From Bacteroidales bacterium (GTDB taxonomy: Bacteria > Bacteroidota > Bacteroidia > Bacteroidales > JAFGHD01): DNA of 37,818 bases. Positions within the stretch are counted from its first letter, which is position 1, and each line of letters begins with the position of its first letter. Below are positions 1-8,879 of this stretch, in pieces. Made by a program: the position numbers and the translations under genes. Below the pieces are notes generated by a model, which was not told the origin of the DNA, did not search any database, and saw only the letters and a program-made list of their open reading frames with translations. The stretch spans positions 1 through 37,818 of the forward strand of contig JAFGHD010000043.1 in the NCBI GenBank assembly GCA_016939365.1, read 5' to 3'.

Positions 1-23
1 ATATTTCAGACGATAAATGTCTG

Positions 24-79
24 AATTTTAAAACTGACGAAATCAGACAGTTTAAATTTGCAAACCTGATTTCCGTCAG
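24..79 (-). terminator. Probable intrinsic terminator of the minus-strand glycosyltransferase
   Basis: On the plus strand CTGACGAAATCAG (34-46) is complementary to CTGATTTCCGTCAG (66-79) with one bulged base. The 19-nt loop can close further through GTTT (50-53) with AAAC (62-65). Read on the minus strand, the hairpin lies just past the glycosyltransferase stop and is followed by TTTTAAAATT. A second small hairpin (TTCAGAC 5-11 with GTCTGAA 19-25) follows it. Confidence 0.6.
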
Positions 80-110
80 TATACTTTCGTTACCGAATCA
101 ATGGGCAGCA

Positions 111-1796
111 TCAGTAATAGCATTGCGCACCCCCGATGACCCTGATTTCTGAATTTTCGTTGATATAGGCGGGAAGCGGTTCATCCTGGCGGAAGACGGC
201 GATCCTTTTCCCCTGTTCCAAGAGTGAGCGGACCTGCTCTTCGGAAGGTATGCCGGGATACGACAGGTGTTTGGTGTAGAACATGATGGGGACGTATCCC
301 CAGGGGCAGGGATTGAAGATCACCCATGGGCCTTCGCCCAGGACTTCGGGCAGTGAGTGTATCATCTGCATTTCATTGAGGCGTACCATGCGGAATTTCT
401 GGGCGTCGGAGTTGCCGGGGAGGCGGTTTTGCATGATGCGGTTAAGGTCCAGACTGAGGTAGCTGGTGACGGCGAGGACGGTCACTGCCAGGGTAGTGGC
501 TGCCCATCGGTTGCGTATCAGCTTTCCGCTTTGGCTGAGAAGCCATTCTATGAGGCTGCCGAGTGCGAGGAAGACGAAGGGTGCTGCAGGGAGGCAGTAG
601 GCGGTCATTTTGGTGGCCATCAGGCTGTAGAAGAGGTAGAGGATGACCACGCCCAGGAGTGCGGCGCGGGCGGCGGTATGCCGCCAGGCGCGGATGCCGA
701 GGGCTGTCAGGGCCAGACCGGCCAGGTAGGGTACGGCCTGGCCTCCGCCGTACAGGGTGTTCAGGGCACGGATGTGGTAGAAGAAACCACCCCCGTGGTC
801 CTCGATCACTTGGCCGGCATGGCGGCCGAACTGACCGATCTCAAAAGCCGCCTCCTGCGGCCAGCGGATGAAGATATAAATGAACCAGGGGGCGGCCGCA
901 ACCAGGGCGACACCTGCGGCAGCCAGTACCGGCATCTGCGCCTGCAGCCGGATCAGAAGATCTTTTTTGATGTAATTTGTTTTCCGCCACGGAGGGCCCG
1001 CAGTTGCTTTCTGTGGGTTGTCAACATGGACATTCTCTGCGTGCTCACCGGCTCTGGTTGCAACCTGGCTTCTGAAGCGGCTGTCGCGCCGCATCCTGGC
1101 AAGAGACCACGCCGGAAACACCAGCAATCCCGGCAGCCACTTCACCAGCACTGCACCACCTGCCACCAATCCAATTACCCAAATCCATAATCTCCTCCCG
1201 GAATGCTCATACTCGAACATGGCCCAGAACGATGCACATACCTGGAACAGGAATGCCGTGTCGTTATGATCGGTATGCAGTGCCCCCGAAAGCAGCTCCA
1301 GCGGGTAATAGGCAAACAGGAAAAGAAGGCCGCCATACAGGCCCGTGTTGCGATTGACGATCATCACCCCCATACGGAAGATCATCAGTGCAGTAAGCGC
1401 ATGCATGAACACCGAAGGAAGCCTTACAGCCATCTCGTTGCATCCGAACAGCCGGATGCTCAGCGCCATCTCCCATAAAAACAGAGGCGGCTTATGCACC
1501 CAGATGTGGTTCGCAGTCCAGTTACGGAAGTCCAGAGGGAGGACCATCTCCGGATAGAGCACCGGGCGGAAGGGACGGGTGGACATATTTTTGGCCACCA
1601 GGGCATGAAACTGCTCATCCCATAGACTCAGGAAGGGATCCAGCGATGCCATGAACAGCCCCAGCAGCAAACCGGCAAGAAACAGCAGCCACAATCCTGG
1701 CCGGACCCTTTCTTCCCGGATAAAGATGATGGTAATAAGGGCAGCAACGGAAGCCCCACAAAACAAAATATATTGCCACCCGTGCAACGCTGCCAT
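111..1796 (-). CDS. ArnT/PMT-like (GT39-type) membrane glycosyltransferase
   Basis: A 561-residue integral membrane protein of the dolichyl-phosphate-mannose mannosyltransferase / ArnT superfamily (PMT_2). Such enzymes move a sugar from a polyprenyl-phosphate carrier to a lipid or protein on the outer face of the inner membrane. Visible hallmarks are an N-terminal TM helix, an acidic WDE motif in the first loop (SLWDEQFHALVAKNM), the HKPPLFLW motif that follows it, and many hydrophobic helices, with a short soluble tail. An open frame extends 41 codons further upstream. I chose the internal ATG at 1796 because it begins a normal membrane-protein N-terminus and because the longer form would overlap the promoter at 1843-1875 and the divergent gene. 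Donor and acceptor cannot be told from sequence. It stands alone and is followed by a terminator. Confidence 0.82.
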   Translation of the reverse strand: MAALHGWQYILFCGASVAALITIIFIREERVRPGLWLLFLAGLLLGLFMASLDPFLSLWDEQFHALVAKNMSTRPFRPVLYPEMVLPLDFRNWTANHIWVHKPPLFLWEMALSIRLFGCNEMAVRLPSVFMHALTALMIFRMGVMIVNRNTGLYGGLLFLFAYYPLELLSGALHTDHNDTAFLFQVCASFWAMFEYEHSGRRLWIWVIGLVAGGAVLVKWLPGLLVFPAWSLARMRRDSRFRSQVATRAGEHAENVHVDNPQKATAGPPWRKTNYIKKDLLIRLQAQMPVLAAAGVALVAAAPWFIYIFIRWPQEAAFEIGQFGRHAGQVIEDHGGGFFYHIRALNTLYGGGQAVPYLAGLALTALGIRAWRHTAARAALLGVVILYLFYSLMATKMTAYCLPAAPFVFLALGSLIEWLLSQSGKLIRNRWAATTLAVTVLAVTSYLSLDLNRIMQNRLPGNSDAQKFRMVRLNEMQMIHSLPEVLGEGPWVIFNPCPWGYVPIMFYTKHLSYPGIPSEEQVRSLLEQGKRIAVFRQDEPLPAYINENSEIRVIGGAQCYY

Positions 1797-1842
1797 ACAC
1801 GCAGGATATCTGTTCAATGGTTGTTTTAATGAACAGTGGTGC

Positions 1843-1875
1843 CAAAAATAATGATATATTTGTAATTCATTCAAA
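1843..1875 (-). promoter_or_regulatory. Bacteroidota-type promoter for the glycosyltransferase
   Basis: On the minus strand TTTG (1875-1872), 21 nt, then TATTTTTG (1850-1843) match the TTTG-N19-21-TAnnTTTG consensus of Bacteroidota primary sigma promoters. The -7 box ends 46 nt before the ATG at 1796. It is the only promoter in the window where I see both boxes at standard spacing. Confidence 0.6.
1855..1862 (+). promoter_or_regulatory. -7 element TATATTTG for the Asp-box protein
   Basis: TATATTTG matches TAnnTTTG, 23 nt before the ATG at 1886. It lies 4 bp from the oppositely oriented -7 box of the glycosyltransferase promoter. No good TTTG is seen at the -33 distance. Confidence 0.5.
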
Positions 1876-1885
1876 CCATTATCAA

Positions 1886-3454
1886 ATGCTGAGATTATTC
1901 CCATTATTGCTGATGGCAATCACTTTCCACCATGTGACGGCCCAGCACCAGAATGTCATGATCAGCAGCTCCAGCCAGCCCGAAGAGCCTTCCATATTCG
2001 TCAACCCCAAGAATACGGATCATCTCGTGGGCGGGGCCAACATCAACAATGTTTACTTTTCATTGGACGGCGGGTTTACATGGAACAAATCCACCCTCTA
2101 TTCCCAGCAATATGGGGTTTGGGGAGACCCGTGCACGATCATCGACACGGCAGGGAACTGTTACTTTTTCCATCTTTCAAATCCACCGTCGGGTAGCTGG
2201 ATCGACCGAATAGTGTGCCAGAAATCGACGGATGGGGGGCAGACCTGGGACGACGGCACCTATATGGGCCTGAACGGCACGAAGGCGCAGGACAAGGAGT
2301 GGGGCGTGGTCGACCGCTCGAATAACAATATTTATGTCACATGGACGCAGTTTGATGATTACGGCAGCGGCAATCCCAACGACAGCAGTATCATCCGGTT
2401 CGCCAAGTCGGTTGACGGCGGTATGACATGGAGCGAGGCCGTCAGGATCAACAAGGTGGCGGGCGACTGCATCGACAGTGACAACACGGTGGAGGGCGCT
2501 GTTCCGGCAGTGGGTCCCAACGGTGAGATATACGTAGCCTGGGCCGGACCTGAGGGCCTTGTGTTCGACCGGTCGCTGGACCAAGGGGAGACATGGCTGG
2601 ATGAGGATATCTTCGTGACCGATTTCCCGGGCGGTTGGGATTACAGCATCCCTGGCATATATCGCTGCAACGGATTGCCCATCACGGAATGCGACCTCAG
2701 CGGAGGAGCCCACCACGGGACCATCTATATCAACTGGACCGACCAGCGGAACGGAACGGACGACACCGATGTCTGGCTGGTTAGGTCTACTGACGGCGGG
2801 GATACCTGGAGCGAGCCCATGAGGGTGAATGACGATCCGCCGGGCAGGCAGCAGTTCTTCACCTGGATGGATGTCGACCAGGTCACCGGATTCCTGTGGT
2901 TCGTGTTTTACGACCGCAGAGATTATACCGATAACAACACCGATGTGTATTTGGCGGTCTCCATCGATGGGGGTGACACCTTCATCAATTTCAAGGTGAG
3001 TGAATCGCCTTTCCTGCCGAACGCCTGGGTCTTTTTCGGTGATTATAACTGTATTTCGGCATACAATAACGTCGTCAGGCCTATATGGACGCGTCTGGAG
3101 GGAGGAGATCTCAGTGTATGGACGGCCATTGTTGACCCTTTTGCGGTGATCATCTCCGGCGAAGCCGCACCGCCTGCCATCCCGCTATCCACTCTTGAGC
3201 AGAACTATCCCAATCCCTTCCAGGATAATACATACTTCTCCTTCAAGCTGAACGAGCCCTCAGTGGTATCCCTCCATGTCTTCGACATGATGGGCAGGCT
3301 GGTCGCCACAGTGATCGATGGCATACGAATGGCTCCCGGCAGATATATTGAGCGCTTCGATGCCTCCTCCCGGTACCTGAGTCCCGGAGTCTATTATTTC
3401 TCATTGGTGACCAACGGCCTTGCCCAAAAACGGAAGATGCTCCTGGCGGAATAG
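1886..3454 (+). CDS. Secreted BNR/Asp-box (sialidase-like) beta-propeller with T9SS sorting domain
   Basis: A 522-residue secreted protein. The ATG at 1886 gives a good signal peptide (MLRLFPLLLMAITFHHVTAQ); the frame is open further upstream, but that stretch contains the promoter. Six Asp-boxes of the SxDxGxTW type are visible near residues 59, 114, 175, 230, 301 and 359 (for example STDGGQTW, SVDGGMTW, STDGGDTW), which predicts a six-bladed sialidase-fold propeller. The last ~80 residues (from about 441) are a T9SS type A sorting domain with NYPNPF and LSPGVYYF. Asp-boxes are structural and do not prove sialidase activity. The Arg triad, Tyr and FRIP motif of true sialidases were not recognised, so function is open: a glycan-binding or hydrolytic exoprotein. 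It converges on the EEP-family gene with a 21-nt gap. Confidence 0.85.
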   Translation: MLRLFPLLLMAITFHHVTAQHQNVMISSSSQPEEPSIFVNPKNTDHLVGGANINNVYFSLDGGFTWNKSTLYSQQYGVWGDPCTIIDTAGNCYFFHLSNPPSGSWIDRIVCQKSTDGGQTWDDGTYMGLNGTKAQDKEWGVVDRSNNNIYVTWTQFDDYGSGNPNDSSIIRFAKSVDGGMTWSEAVRINKVAGDCIDSDNTVEGAVPAVGPNGEIYVAWAGPEGLVFDRSLDQGETWLDEDIFVTDFPGGWDYSIPGIYRCNGLPITECDLSGGAHHGTIYINWTDQRNGTDDTDVWLVRSTDGGDTWSEPMRVNDDPPGRQQFFTWMDVDQVTGFLWFVFYDRRDYTDNNTDVYLAVSIDGGDTFINFKVSESPFLPNAWVFFGDYNCISAYNNVVRPIWTRLEGGDLSVWTAIVDPFAVIISGEAAPPAIPLSTLEQNYPNPFQDNTYFSFKLNEPSVVSLHVFDMMGRLVATVIDGIRMAPGRYIERFDASSRYLSPGVYYFSLVTNGLAQKRKMLLAE

Positions 3455-3475
3455 ATTGCACTCTTTTCAATTGGA

Positions 3476-4537
3476 TCAGTCATACAGCAGCATGACCTTC
3501 AGGAGGACGGGATGATGGTCGGAGTATTCGAATCCAAGATCGGGGGTGGAAACATTCTCAATGGCGATATTGGGTGAGAGGGCGAAGAAATCGATGACGG
3601 TAGTACCGGTTTCTCCGGGAACATAAGGCATGTTCACCTTACGGTTGGTAGGCATGGAGGGATCGAACGCCCACTGCCATCCGGCGGGAAGGAACCCGGG
3701 GTCCATCGGAGAGACCTGAAAGGGACGGTAAGTTTCCGCGATCCGTGATGTGTCATATCCCGGCGGATTCTGGTTCCAGTCGCCACCGATGATCACATGG
3801 CATCCGTTTTCAAACTCCCTTACCGCCGTTTCCCTGATCAGAGCCAGCTCGGACTCCCTCAGAGTCGCGGCATCATCGTAAGCCGAGTTGTGGATGTGAA
3901 GGATCACCAGGTCTTTATCCGGTTGTGTCCCGTACCGTGTCATCAGGATGCAGCGTTGAGGCATAAAAAGCCGTTTGGGCCAGGAATAACTTTTCTGAGA
4001 GGACAGACGAAGGGCTTCCGACGCTGCTGTTGCAGACAGGGTCAATAAACCTGACCTCACCCGGCCCATGGGTGACAGGAATGGCAACGGGACATGAAAT
4101 GAGCTGTAATTCAGCGCATAGACCTGCTCAAAACCAGGAAGCGCCTGTGAGATCATCGCAGCCTGTGGCGTGTGGTATGACCTCCGGGAGTCTGAATCCA
4201 CCTCCTGTAAGAGGATGACTGCAACATGATCCAGGGAGAGAAGCACCTCCCGGATACCTTCAAGATAATGGAAGACCTGATCCTTCCGGGGACGCACCAT
4301 CTGGCCTCCCTCATAGAAGAAATCCATTTCCCTTCCGAGACTTCCATAACCCATATTCCATGATACCAGTGAAAACCGTTCCGGTAAATGATCCTCATCC
4401 TGATCCCCGGCCTTTATGGTCACCGGCAGACGGGGTGGAGGTCTGTACTCCGTAATGACAGAGGCAGCGATGACAAGAACTGCATAAAGCAAGGGGATCA
4501 GCGCCAGCATACCCAATATGAATCCTGCGAGTTTCAT
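3476..4537 (-). CDS. Endonuclease/exonuclease/phosphatase (EEP) family protein
   Basis: A 353-residue protein with one N-terminal hydrophobic segment (MKLAGFILGMLALIPLLYAV), predicted to anchor it in the inner membrane or direct it to the periplasm. EEP-fold motifs occur in order: SLVSWNMGYG (metal-site Asn), ILLQEVDSDSRR (metal-binding Glu), HVIIGGDWNQNP (GDxN), TTVIDFFALS, and YSDHHPVLL near the C-terminus (catalytic SDHxPV). The family includes DNases, phosphodiesterases and inositol or sphingolipid phosphatases; the substrate cannot be assigned. I preferred the ATG at 4537 over a GTG four codons upstream. It diverges from the GH3 gene. No clear TAnnTTTG was found on its side of the intergenic region. 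Confidence 0.82.
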   Translation of the reverse strand: MKLAGFILGMLALIPLLYAVLVIAASVITEYRPPPRLPVTIKAGDQDEDHLPERFSLVSWNMGYGSLGREMDFFYEGGQMVRPRKDQVFHYLEGIREVLLSLDHVAVILLQEVDSDSRRSYHTPQAAMISQALPGFEQVYALNYSSFHVPLPFLSPMGRVRSGLLTLSATAASEALRLSSQKSYSWPKRLFMPQRCILMTRYGTQPDKDLVILHIHNSAYDDAATLRESELALIRETAVREFENGCHVIIGGDWNQNPPGYDTSRIAETYRPFQVSPMDPGFLPAGWQWAFDPSMPTNRKVNMPYVPGETGTTVIDFFALSPNIAIENVSTPDLGFEYSDHHPVLLKVMLLYD

Positions 4538-4685
4538 CACACCAGCCACGCTTCAAAGTTCTGATAAATCAACAATCTCCTGATCTCCCCGATCATCTCC
4601 GAAAAAGTATGTGCATGATGGTATATCCGCTCCGTCTGAAACCCTGAAGGTTTGCATCGGGAGTCGCCTGGTATATTAAATTTTC

Positions 4686-4693
4686 TATATTTG
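4686..4693 (+). promoter_or_regulatory. -7 element TATATTTG for the GH3-LysE pair
   Basis: TATATTTG lies 21 nt before the ATG at 4715 and matches TAnnTTTG. A TTTG at 4651-4654 is too far upstream (31 nt) to be a standard -33 box. Confidence 0.5.
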
Positions 4694-4714
4694 TGGCTCA
4701 TCAATCCCAATAAA

Positions 4715-6253
4715 ATGCCCATTCTCGGTTCCATCATCAAAAAGGCATATGAGCTGAGGAGCATTCCCATTGAGCAAAAGAGGCGGAGGCTGACCGATCC
4801 CCGGATTGCCCAGGAGAAAGAACTGAGAAAACTCCTGAAAAAGGCCCAATATACAGCTTTTGGCGAACATCATGATTTCGGATGGATACTGAAACAACCG
4901 GATCTGTTTGAAGCTTTCAGGAGAAATGTACCGGTATATGATTACAACAGCATGTTCCGGAAGTGGTGGTACCGTTCGTTGAACGGTGAGCCATATGTTT
5001 CGTGGCCCGGCAGGGTTAAATATTTTGCCCTCACCTCAGGGACTTCGGAGTCATCGAGCAAGCACATTCCTGTAACCGGGGATATGATCCGGGCGATACG
5101 GAGGGCGAGCATCCGGCAGTTGGTGTCGGCGGTGAAGTATGGTTTCCCCCTGGAGTTTTACGCTAAAGGCATCCTGATGATCGGCGGGAGTACGCACCTT
5201 CAGTACAACGGCACTTATTACGAAGGAGATCTGTCGGGCATTTCCGCGGGCAATCTTCCCTTCTGGTTTCAGCATTTCTATAAGCCCGGCAAGCGGATAT
5301 CCCGTGAACGTGAATGGTCCACGAAGCTTGAGGAGATCGTGCGCAAGGCCGGGGGGTGGGATATCGGTGTCATCGTTGGCGTTCCGGCATGGATTCAGAT
5401 CATCCTGGAGAAGATCATCGAGCATTACCGTATCCGCAATATCCATGAAATCTGGCCCGACCTGTCGGTTTATGTGCACAGCGGAGTTTCTTTCGGGCCG
5501 TATACCAAGAGTTTTGAGAAGCTCTTCGGCAAACGGATGATCTATCAGGAATCCTACCTGGCCTCAGAGGGGTATGTTGCCTGCCAGAACCGGGTGGATG
5601 TCAGCTCAATGGCTATGATACTCGACAACGGATTGTATTTCGAGTTCATTCCGTTCAATGACCGGAACTTCGATTCTGACGGAAACCTGAAGAAGGATCC
5701 GGAAACGCTGTCCATCCGTGATGTGAGGGAAAATACGGAATATGCATTGCTGTTGTCCACATGCGCGGGCGCCTGGAGGTACCTGATCGGGGATGTGGTG
5801 CGGTTCACTTCGGTGCCGTTGCACGAGATCGTTATCACGGGAAGAACAAAGCATTTCCTGAGCATATGCGGTGAACATCTCTCGATTGACAATATGAGCA
5901 GGGCCATTGAGATACTTGAGAACGAAATGAATGTGGAGATCCGGGAGTTTGCGGTGGCCGGTATACAGCACGACAGCATGTTCGCCCATCAATGGTACCT
6001 GGGCAGCAATGACAGGATTGATCCCGTCCTTGCCCGTCAGAAAATTGATGAACACCTGAAGGTGCTGAATGACGACTACCGGGTGGAGCGCATCGAGGCC
6101 ATCCGTGATGTGTTCGTGAAGGTACTTCCCACCCGGATATTTGATGACTGGATGAAAAAGCACGGAAAGGAAGGCGGCGCCAATAAATTCCCCCGGGTAC
6201 TCAAAAAGGAGCTGCATCAGGAATGGAAGGCATTTATCGAGGAACACCAATAA
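4715..6253 (+). CDS. GH3 auxin-responsive promoter family protein (acyl-acid amido synthetase-like)
   Basis: A 512-residue cytoplasmic protein of the GH3 family. Plant GH3 enzymes (JAR1, GH3.x) adenylate a carboxylic acid such as jasmonate or indole-acetate with ATP, then join it to an amino acid. The P-loop-like ATP motif is seen as ALTSGTSESSSKHIP, followed by YLASEGYVACQ, a YLIGDVVRF motif typical of ANL-type adenylating enzymes, and a C-terminal lobe with HQWYLG. Length fits bacterial members. The start was moved to the ATG at 4715, because upstream in-frame codons would span the -7 box at 4686. It is followed after 12 nt by a LysE-type exporter, which suggests an operon. The bacterial substrate is unknown. 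Confidence 0.88.
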   Translation: MPILGSIIKKAYELRSIPIEQKRRRLTDPRIAQEKELRKLLKKAQYTAFGEHHDFGWILKQPDLFEAFRRNVPVYDYNSMFRKWWYRSLNGEPYVSWPGRVKYFALTSGTSESSSKHIPVTGDMIRAIRRASIRQLVSAVKYGFPLEFYAKGILMIGGSTHLQYNGTYYEGDLSGISAGNLPFWFQHFYKPGKRISREREWSTKLEEIVRKAGGWDIGVIVGVPAWIQIILEKIIEHYRIRNIHEIWPDLSVYVHSGVSFGPYTKSFEKLFGKRMIYQESYLASEGYVACQNRVDVSSMAMILDNGLYFEFIPFNDRNFDSDGNLKKDPETLSIRDVRENTEYALLLSTCAGAWRYLIGDVVRFTSVPLHEIVITGRTKHFLSICGEHLSIDNMSRAIEILENEMNVEIREFAVAGIQHDSMFAHQWYLGSNDRIDPVLARQKIDEHLKVLNDDYRVERIEAIRDVFVKVLPTRIFDDWMKKHGKEGGANKFPRVLKKELHQEWKAFIEEHQ

Positions 6254-6265
6254 AATGACCGGACG

Positions 6266-6925
6266 ATGAGCCCGTTGATTCAGGGTATGATCGTGGGCCT
6301 GACCTTTGCCGTATTGTTGGGACCGGTATTCTTTTCCCTGATCCAGACGAGCATTCACAGGGGATTCAGATCCGGTGTACTACTGGCGGCCGGGATTTTC
6401 ATAGGCGATCTGGGTGTGATGATCCTGTGTTATCTGGGAGCCAGCCAGATACTTGGGGAAGATCCGCGCGAGAATCTCACATTCGGAATTATCGGGGGGA
6501 TCATACTGATCATTTTCGGCACCTACACATTTACAAGGAAGGTCGCGGTCGGGTCCGGCCAGGATCCGGACCGTCTCAGGGTAAATACCCCCGGTCCGCT
6601 CATCTTCATCCTGAAAGGGATCTTCCTCAACGCCGCCAATCCGGGGGTATGGTTCATCTGGATCACCATAACGGTTTCCGTGACCGCCAATTTCGGCATC
6701 CATTCCCCATCGGTGTCCTTTTTCCTTGCAGGTGTGCTGATGACGATCCTTCTGACCGATATCCTCAAGTGTTTTATTGCCCACCATATCAAACACTTCC
6801 TGAATGCCACGGTCATGACCTGGATGAACCGGATCGTGGGATTGTTCCTGGTTTTTTTCGGGAGTTACCTGTTGATCAATGTGCTGTTTGACCTGCAAAG
6901 CATGATACCGGGCTACAACAACTGA
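6266..6925 (+). CDS. LysE family translocator
   Basis: A 219-residue inner-membrane protein of the LysE/RhtB amino-acid exporter superfamily. It begins with the family's typical first helix and motif (GLTFAVLLGPVFFSLIQTS), then shows about six hydrophobic segments and a central NAANPGVWFIW motif that corresponds to the conserved NPK/NP region. It probably exports an amino acid or small amphipathic solute by proton antiport. It starts 12 nt after the GH3 gene and shares its promoter; that linkage suggests its cargo could be a GH3 product or substrate (inference). Its last 13 nt overlap the 3' end of the convergent recJ. Confidence 0.85.
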   Translation: MSPLIQGMIVGLTFAVLLGPVFFSLIQTSIHRGFRSGVLLAAGIFIGDLGVMILCYLGASQILGEDPRENLTFGIIGGIILIIFGTYTFTRKVAVGSGQDPDRLRVNTPGPLIFILKGIFLNAANPGVWFIWITITVSVTANFGIHSPSVSFFLAGVLMTILLTDILKCFIAHHIKHFLNATVMTWMNRIVGLFLVFFGSYLLINVLFDLQSMIPGYNN

Positions 6926-8730
6926 TTGAGCGATGACTCCGCCGTTGTGGCAGGCCATTCGTCAGAGATTTCAGTGTGCCCTATGGTCTTGATGTCCTTG
7001 ATGTTGAGCTGGAGGGTGACCTGTCCGTTCCATTCATTCTCTTCAAGATGATAGCAAATGCTGAAGGGATGGCTGTTCAGCATTTGCTCAAGCTGGTCGC
7101 TCTGCTGGAAGGCGATGGCGGGTACCGGATAGCCCCGTATATCGGGATGGACCACCTCGAATTTGATGTGTTTTTTCCCGACAATTCGGGCGTAGCCCGT
7201 ATCTACCACATTGTCAGTTCTGAAAATCGGTATCATATTGCCGGGGCCGAAGGGTGCGAATTGCTTCAGGATACGGAAGAATTTTTTACTGATCTGGTTC
7301 AGGCACAGGATGGTATCGATCTCTACCTCAGGTGTGAGCATTTTATCCTCCAGGTGATCCCTGACATACTGTTCGAAGCGTGCCCTGAAAAGGGGGAGGT
7401 TTTCAGGCTTGAGTGACAGCCCGGCAGCATAGGTGTGCCCGCCGAAATGCTCCAGCAGGTCGCTGCAGTGGTCGATCGCGTCATAGATATCAAAATCCTT
7501 GATCGAACGGGCTGAGCCCGTGATGAGGCCATTGGAGCGGGTCAGCACGATCGTGGGCCGGTAGAAGTAATCGATCAGGCGGGATGCTACGATTCCGATC
7601 ACTCCTTTATGCCAGTTGGGATTGTAGATGATCGTGGATCTGGACTGGCTGAAGGAGGTATCTTCCTGGATCATGGTCATCGCTTCCTGGGTGGTATGGG
7701 AATCCAGGTCCTTGCGCTGGTTATTGAAATCGTTGATCTGTTCTGCAAGCATCCTGGCTGTCTCAATATCACGCGTGACCAGAAGCTCCACGGAATTGCG
7801 GGCGCTTTCGATCCGGCCCGCTGCATTGATCCGGGGACCGACAAGGAATACCAGGTCGCTGATGGTGAGTTTTTTGCTGAAAACGGAATCACTCCGCTCC
7901 GCTGAAGGGCCATTCCTCCTTGTGATGCCACTGCAGTTCAGGATGGCTTCGATACCCGGCCTGGGATTGGTGTTGACCAGGTGCAGGCCAAAATGAGCGA
8001 GAATCCTGTTCTCACCCGTGATATGGACAATGTCGGAAGCAATGCTCACCACCAGCAGGTCGAGATACTCCTTCAGCGATTCAAAGGGTATATCGTTCCG
8101 GGAGGCATAAGCCTGAATCAGCTTGAAACCCACACCGCAACCGGAAAGTTCATGATAGGGGTAAGGGCAGTCCGGCTGCTTGGGGTCCAGCACGGCCACC
8201 GCTTTCGGGAGCGACTCGCCCGGCCTGTGATGATCGGCAATAATATAATCGATATTCCGGCTCTTGGCATATGCGATCTTCTCAACGGCCTTGATGCCGC
8301 AATCCAGGACGATCACCAACGAAAAGCCGTTCTCGGCGGCATAGTCGATGCTTTTGTAGGATATGCCGTAACCCTCTTCATACCGGTCCGGTATATAAAA
8401 ATCAAGCCGGTCATGGAAATTCCTGAGAAAGGTGTACACCAGCGCCACCGCCGTAGTCCCGTCAACATCATAATCCCCGTATACCAGTATTCTTTCATTA
8501 TCGGAGACGGCTTTTTCGATCCGTTTCACCGCCTTTTCCATATCCTTCATCAGGAACGGATCGTGGAGGTCCTCCAGTCGGGGTCTGAAAAAGGCCTTTG
8601 CTTCATCATAGGTGAAGATGCCACGCTGGACAAGCAGGTTGCTGAGGTGCTGGTCAATGCCGAGTGCCTCGGCCAATGCCTTCACCTGAGCCTGGTCTCC
8701 CTGCCCTTTCAGAACCCAGCGTTTCTTCAT
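6913..8730 (-). CDS. recJ: Single-stranded-DNA-specific exonuclease RecJ
   Basis: A 605-residue 5'-3' ssDNA exonuclease of recombination and mismatch repair. DHH-family motifs are clear: YGDYDVDG near residues 84-91, VLDCG at 141-145, ADHHRP at 165-170 and PRINAAGR further on. The DHHA1 motif GGHTYAAGLSL follows, and a C-terminal OB-type domain ends the protein. Size fits RecJ. The ATG at 8730 gives the usual KKRWVLK start found in Bacteroidota homologues. It is downstream of the FtsX-type permease in the same direction, with a 149-nt gap that contains promoter-like motifs, so it is probably independently transcribed. Confidence 0.95.
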   Translation of the reverse strand: MKKRWVLKGQGDQAQVKALAEALGIDQHLSNLLVQRGIFTYDEAKAFFRPRLEDLHDPFLMKDMEKAVKRIEKAVSDNERILVYGDYDVDGTTAVALVYTFLRNFHDRLDFYIPDRYEEGYGISYKSIDYAAENGFSLVIVLDCGIKAVEKIAYAKSRNIDYIIADHHRPGESLPKAVAVLDPKQPDCPYPYHELSGCGVGFKLIQAYASRNDIPFESLKEYLDLLVVSIASDIVHITGENRILAHFGLHLVNTNPRPGIEAILNCSGITRRNGPSAERSDSVFSKKLTISDLVFLVGPRINAAGRIESARNSVELLVTRDIETARMLAEQINDFNNQRKDLDSHTTQEAMTMIQEDTSFSQSRSTIIYNPNWHKGVIGIVASRLIDYFYRPTIVLTRSNGLITGSARSIKDFDIYDAIDHCSDLLEHFGGHTYAAGLSLKPENLPLFRARFEQYVRDHLEDKMLTPEVEIDTILCLNQISKKFFRILKQFAPFGPGNMIPIFRTDNVVDTGYARIVGKKHIKFEVVHPDIRGYPVPAIAFQQSDQLEQMLNSHPFSICYHLEENEWNGQVTLQLNIKDIKTIGHTEISDEWPATTAESSLNQLL

Positions 8731-8742
8731 AACGGCTGTTTA

Positions 8743-8808
8743 ATTGTGTAAAGATAAAAAAATATTATTCCGGACACCCCTGAATTTTATGAACTAACAA
8801 CAAAGATA
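8743..8808 (-). promoter_or_regulatory. recJ promoter region: TATCTTTG plus TATCTTTACACAAT motif
   Basis: On the minus strand TATCTTTG (8808-8801) matches the -7 consensus, 70 nt before the recJ ATG. Closer to the gene, TATCTTTACACAAT (8756-8743) ends 12 nt before the ATG and recurs exactly upstream of the PTPS/QueD-like gene at 37306-37319. Either could be the -7 box; the sequence does not decide. Confidence 0.4.
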
Positions 8809-8879
8809 ATCAAACCAGTCTACTGAAGGGTTTATTTAGAATAAATTTAGAATGACCATTCTGATCCTCTATAAACGGA

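Noticed and set aside
53-60. TAAATTTG resembling a -7 box on the plus strand
   Set aside because: No plus-strand gene starts near it, and it lies in the loop of the glycosyltransferase terminator.
357-1190. Plus-strand open frame of 277 codons inside the glycosyltransferase gene
   Set aside because: Shadow frame: low-complexity Cys/Gly/Glu-rich translation with no domain, antisense to a clear membrane glycosyltransferase.
1886-3454. Identification as a functional sialidase
   Set aside because: Asp-boxes and a propeller are present, but the FRIP motif and Arg triad of catalytic sialidases were not recognised.
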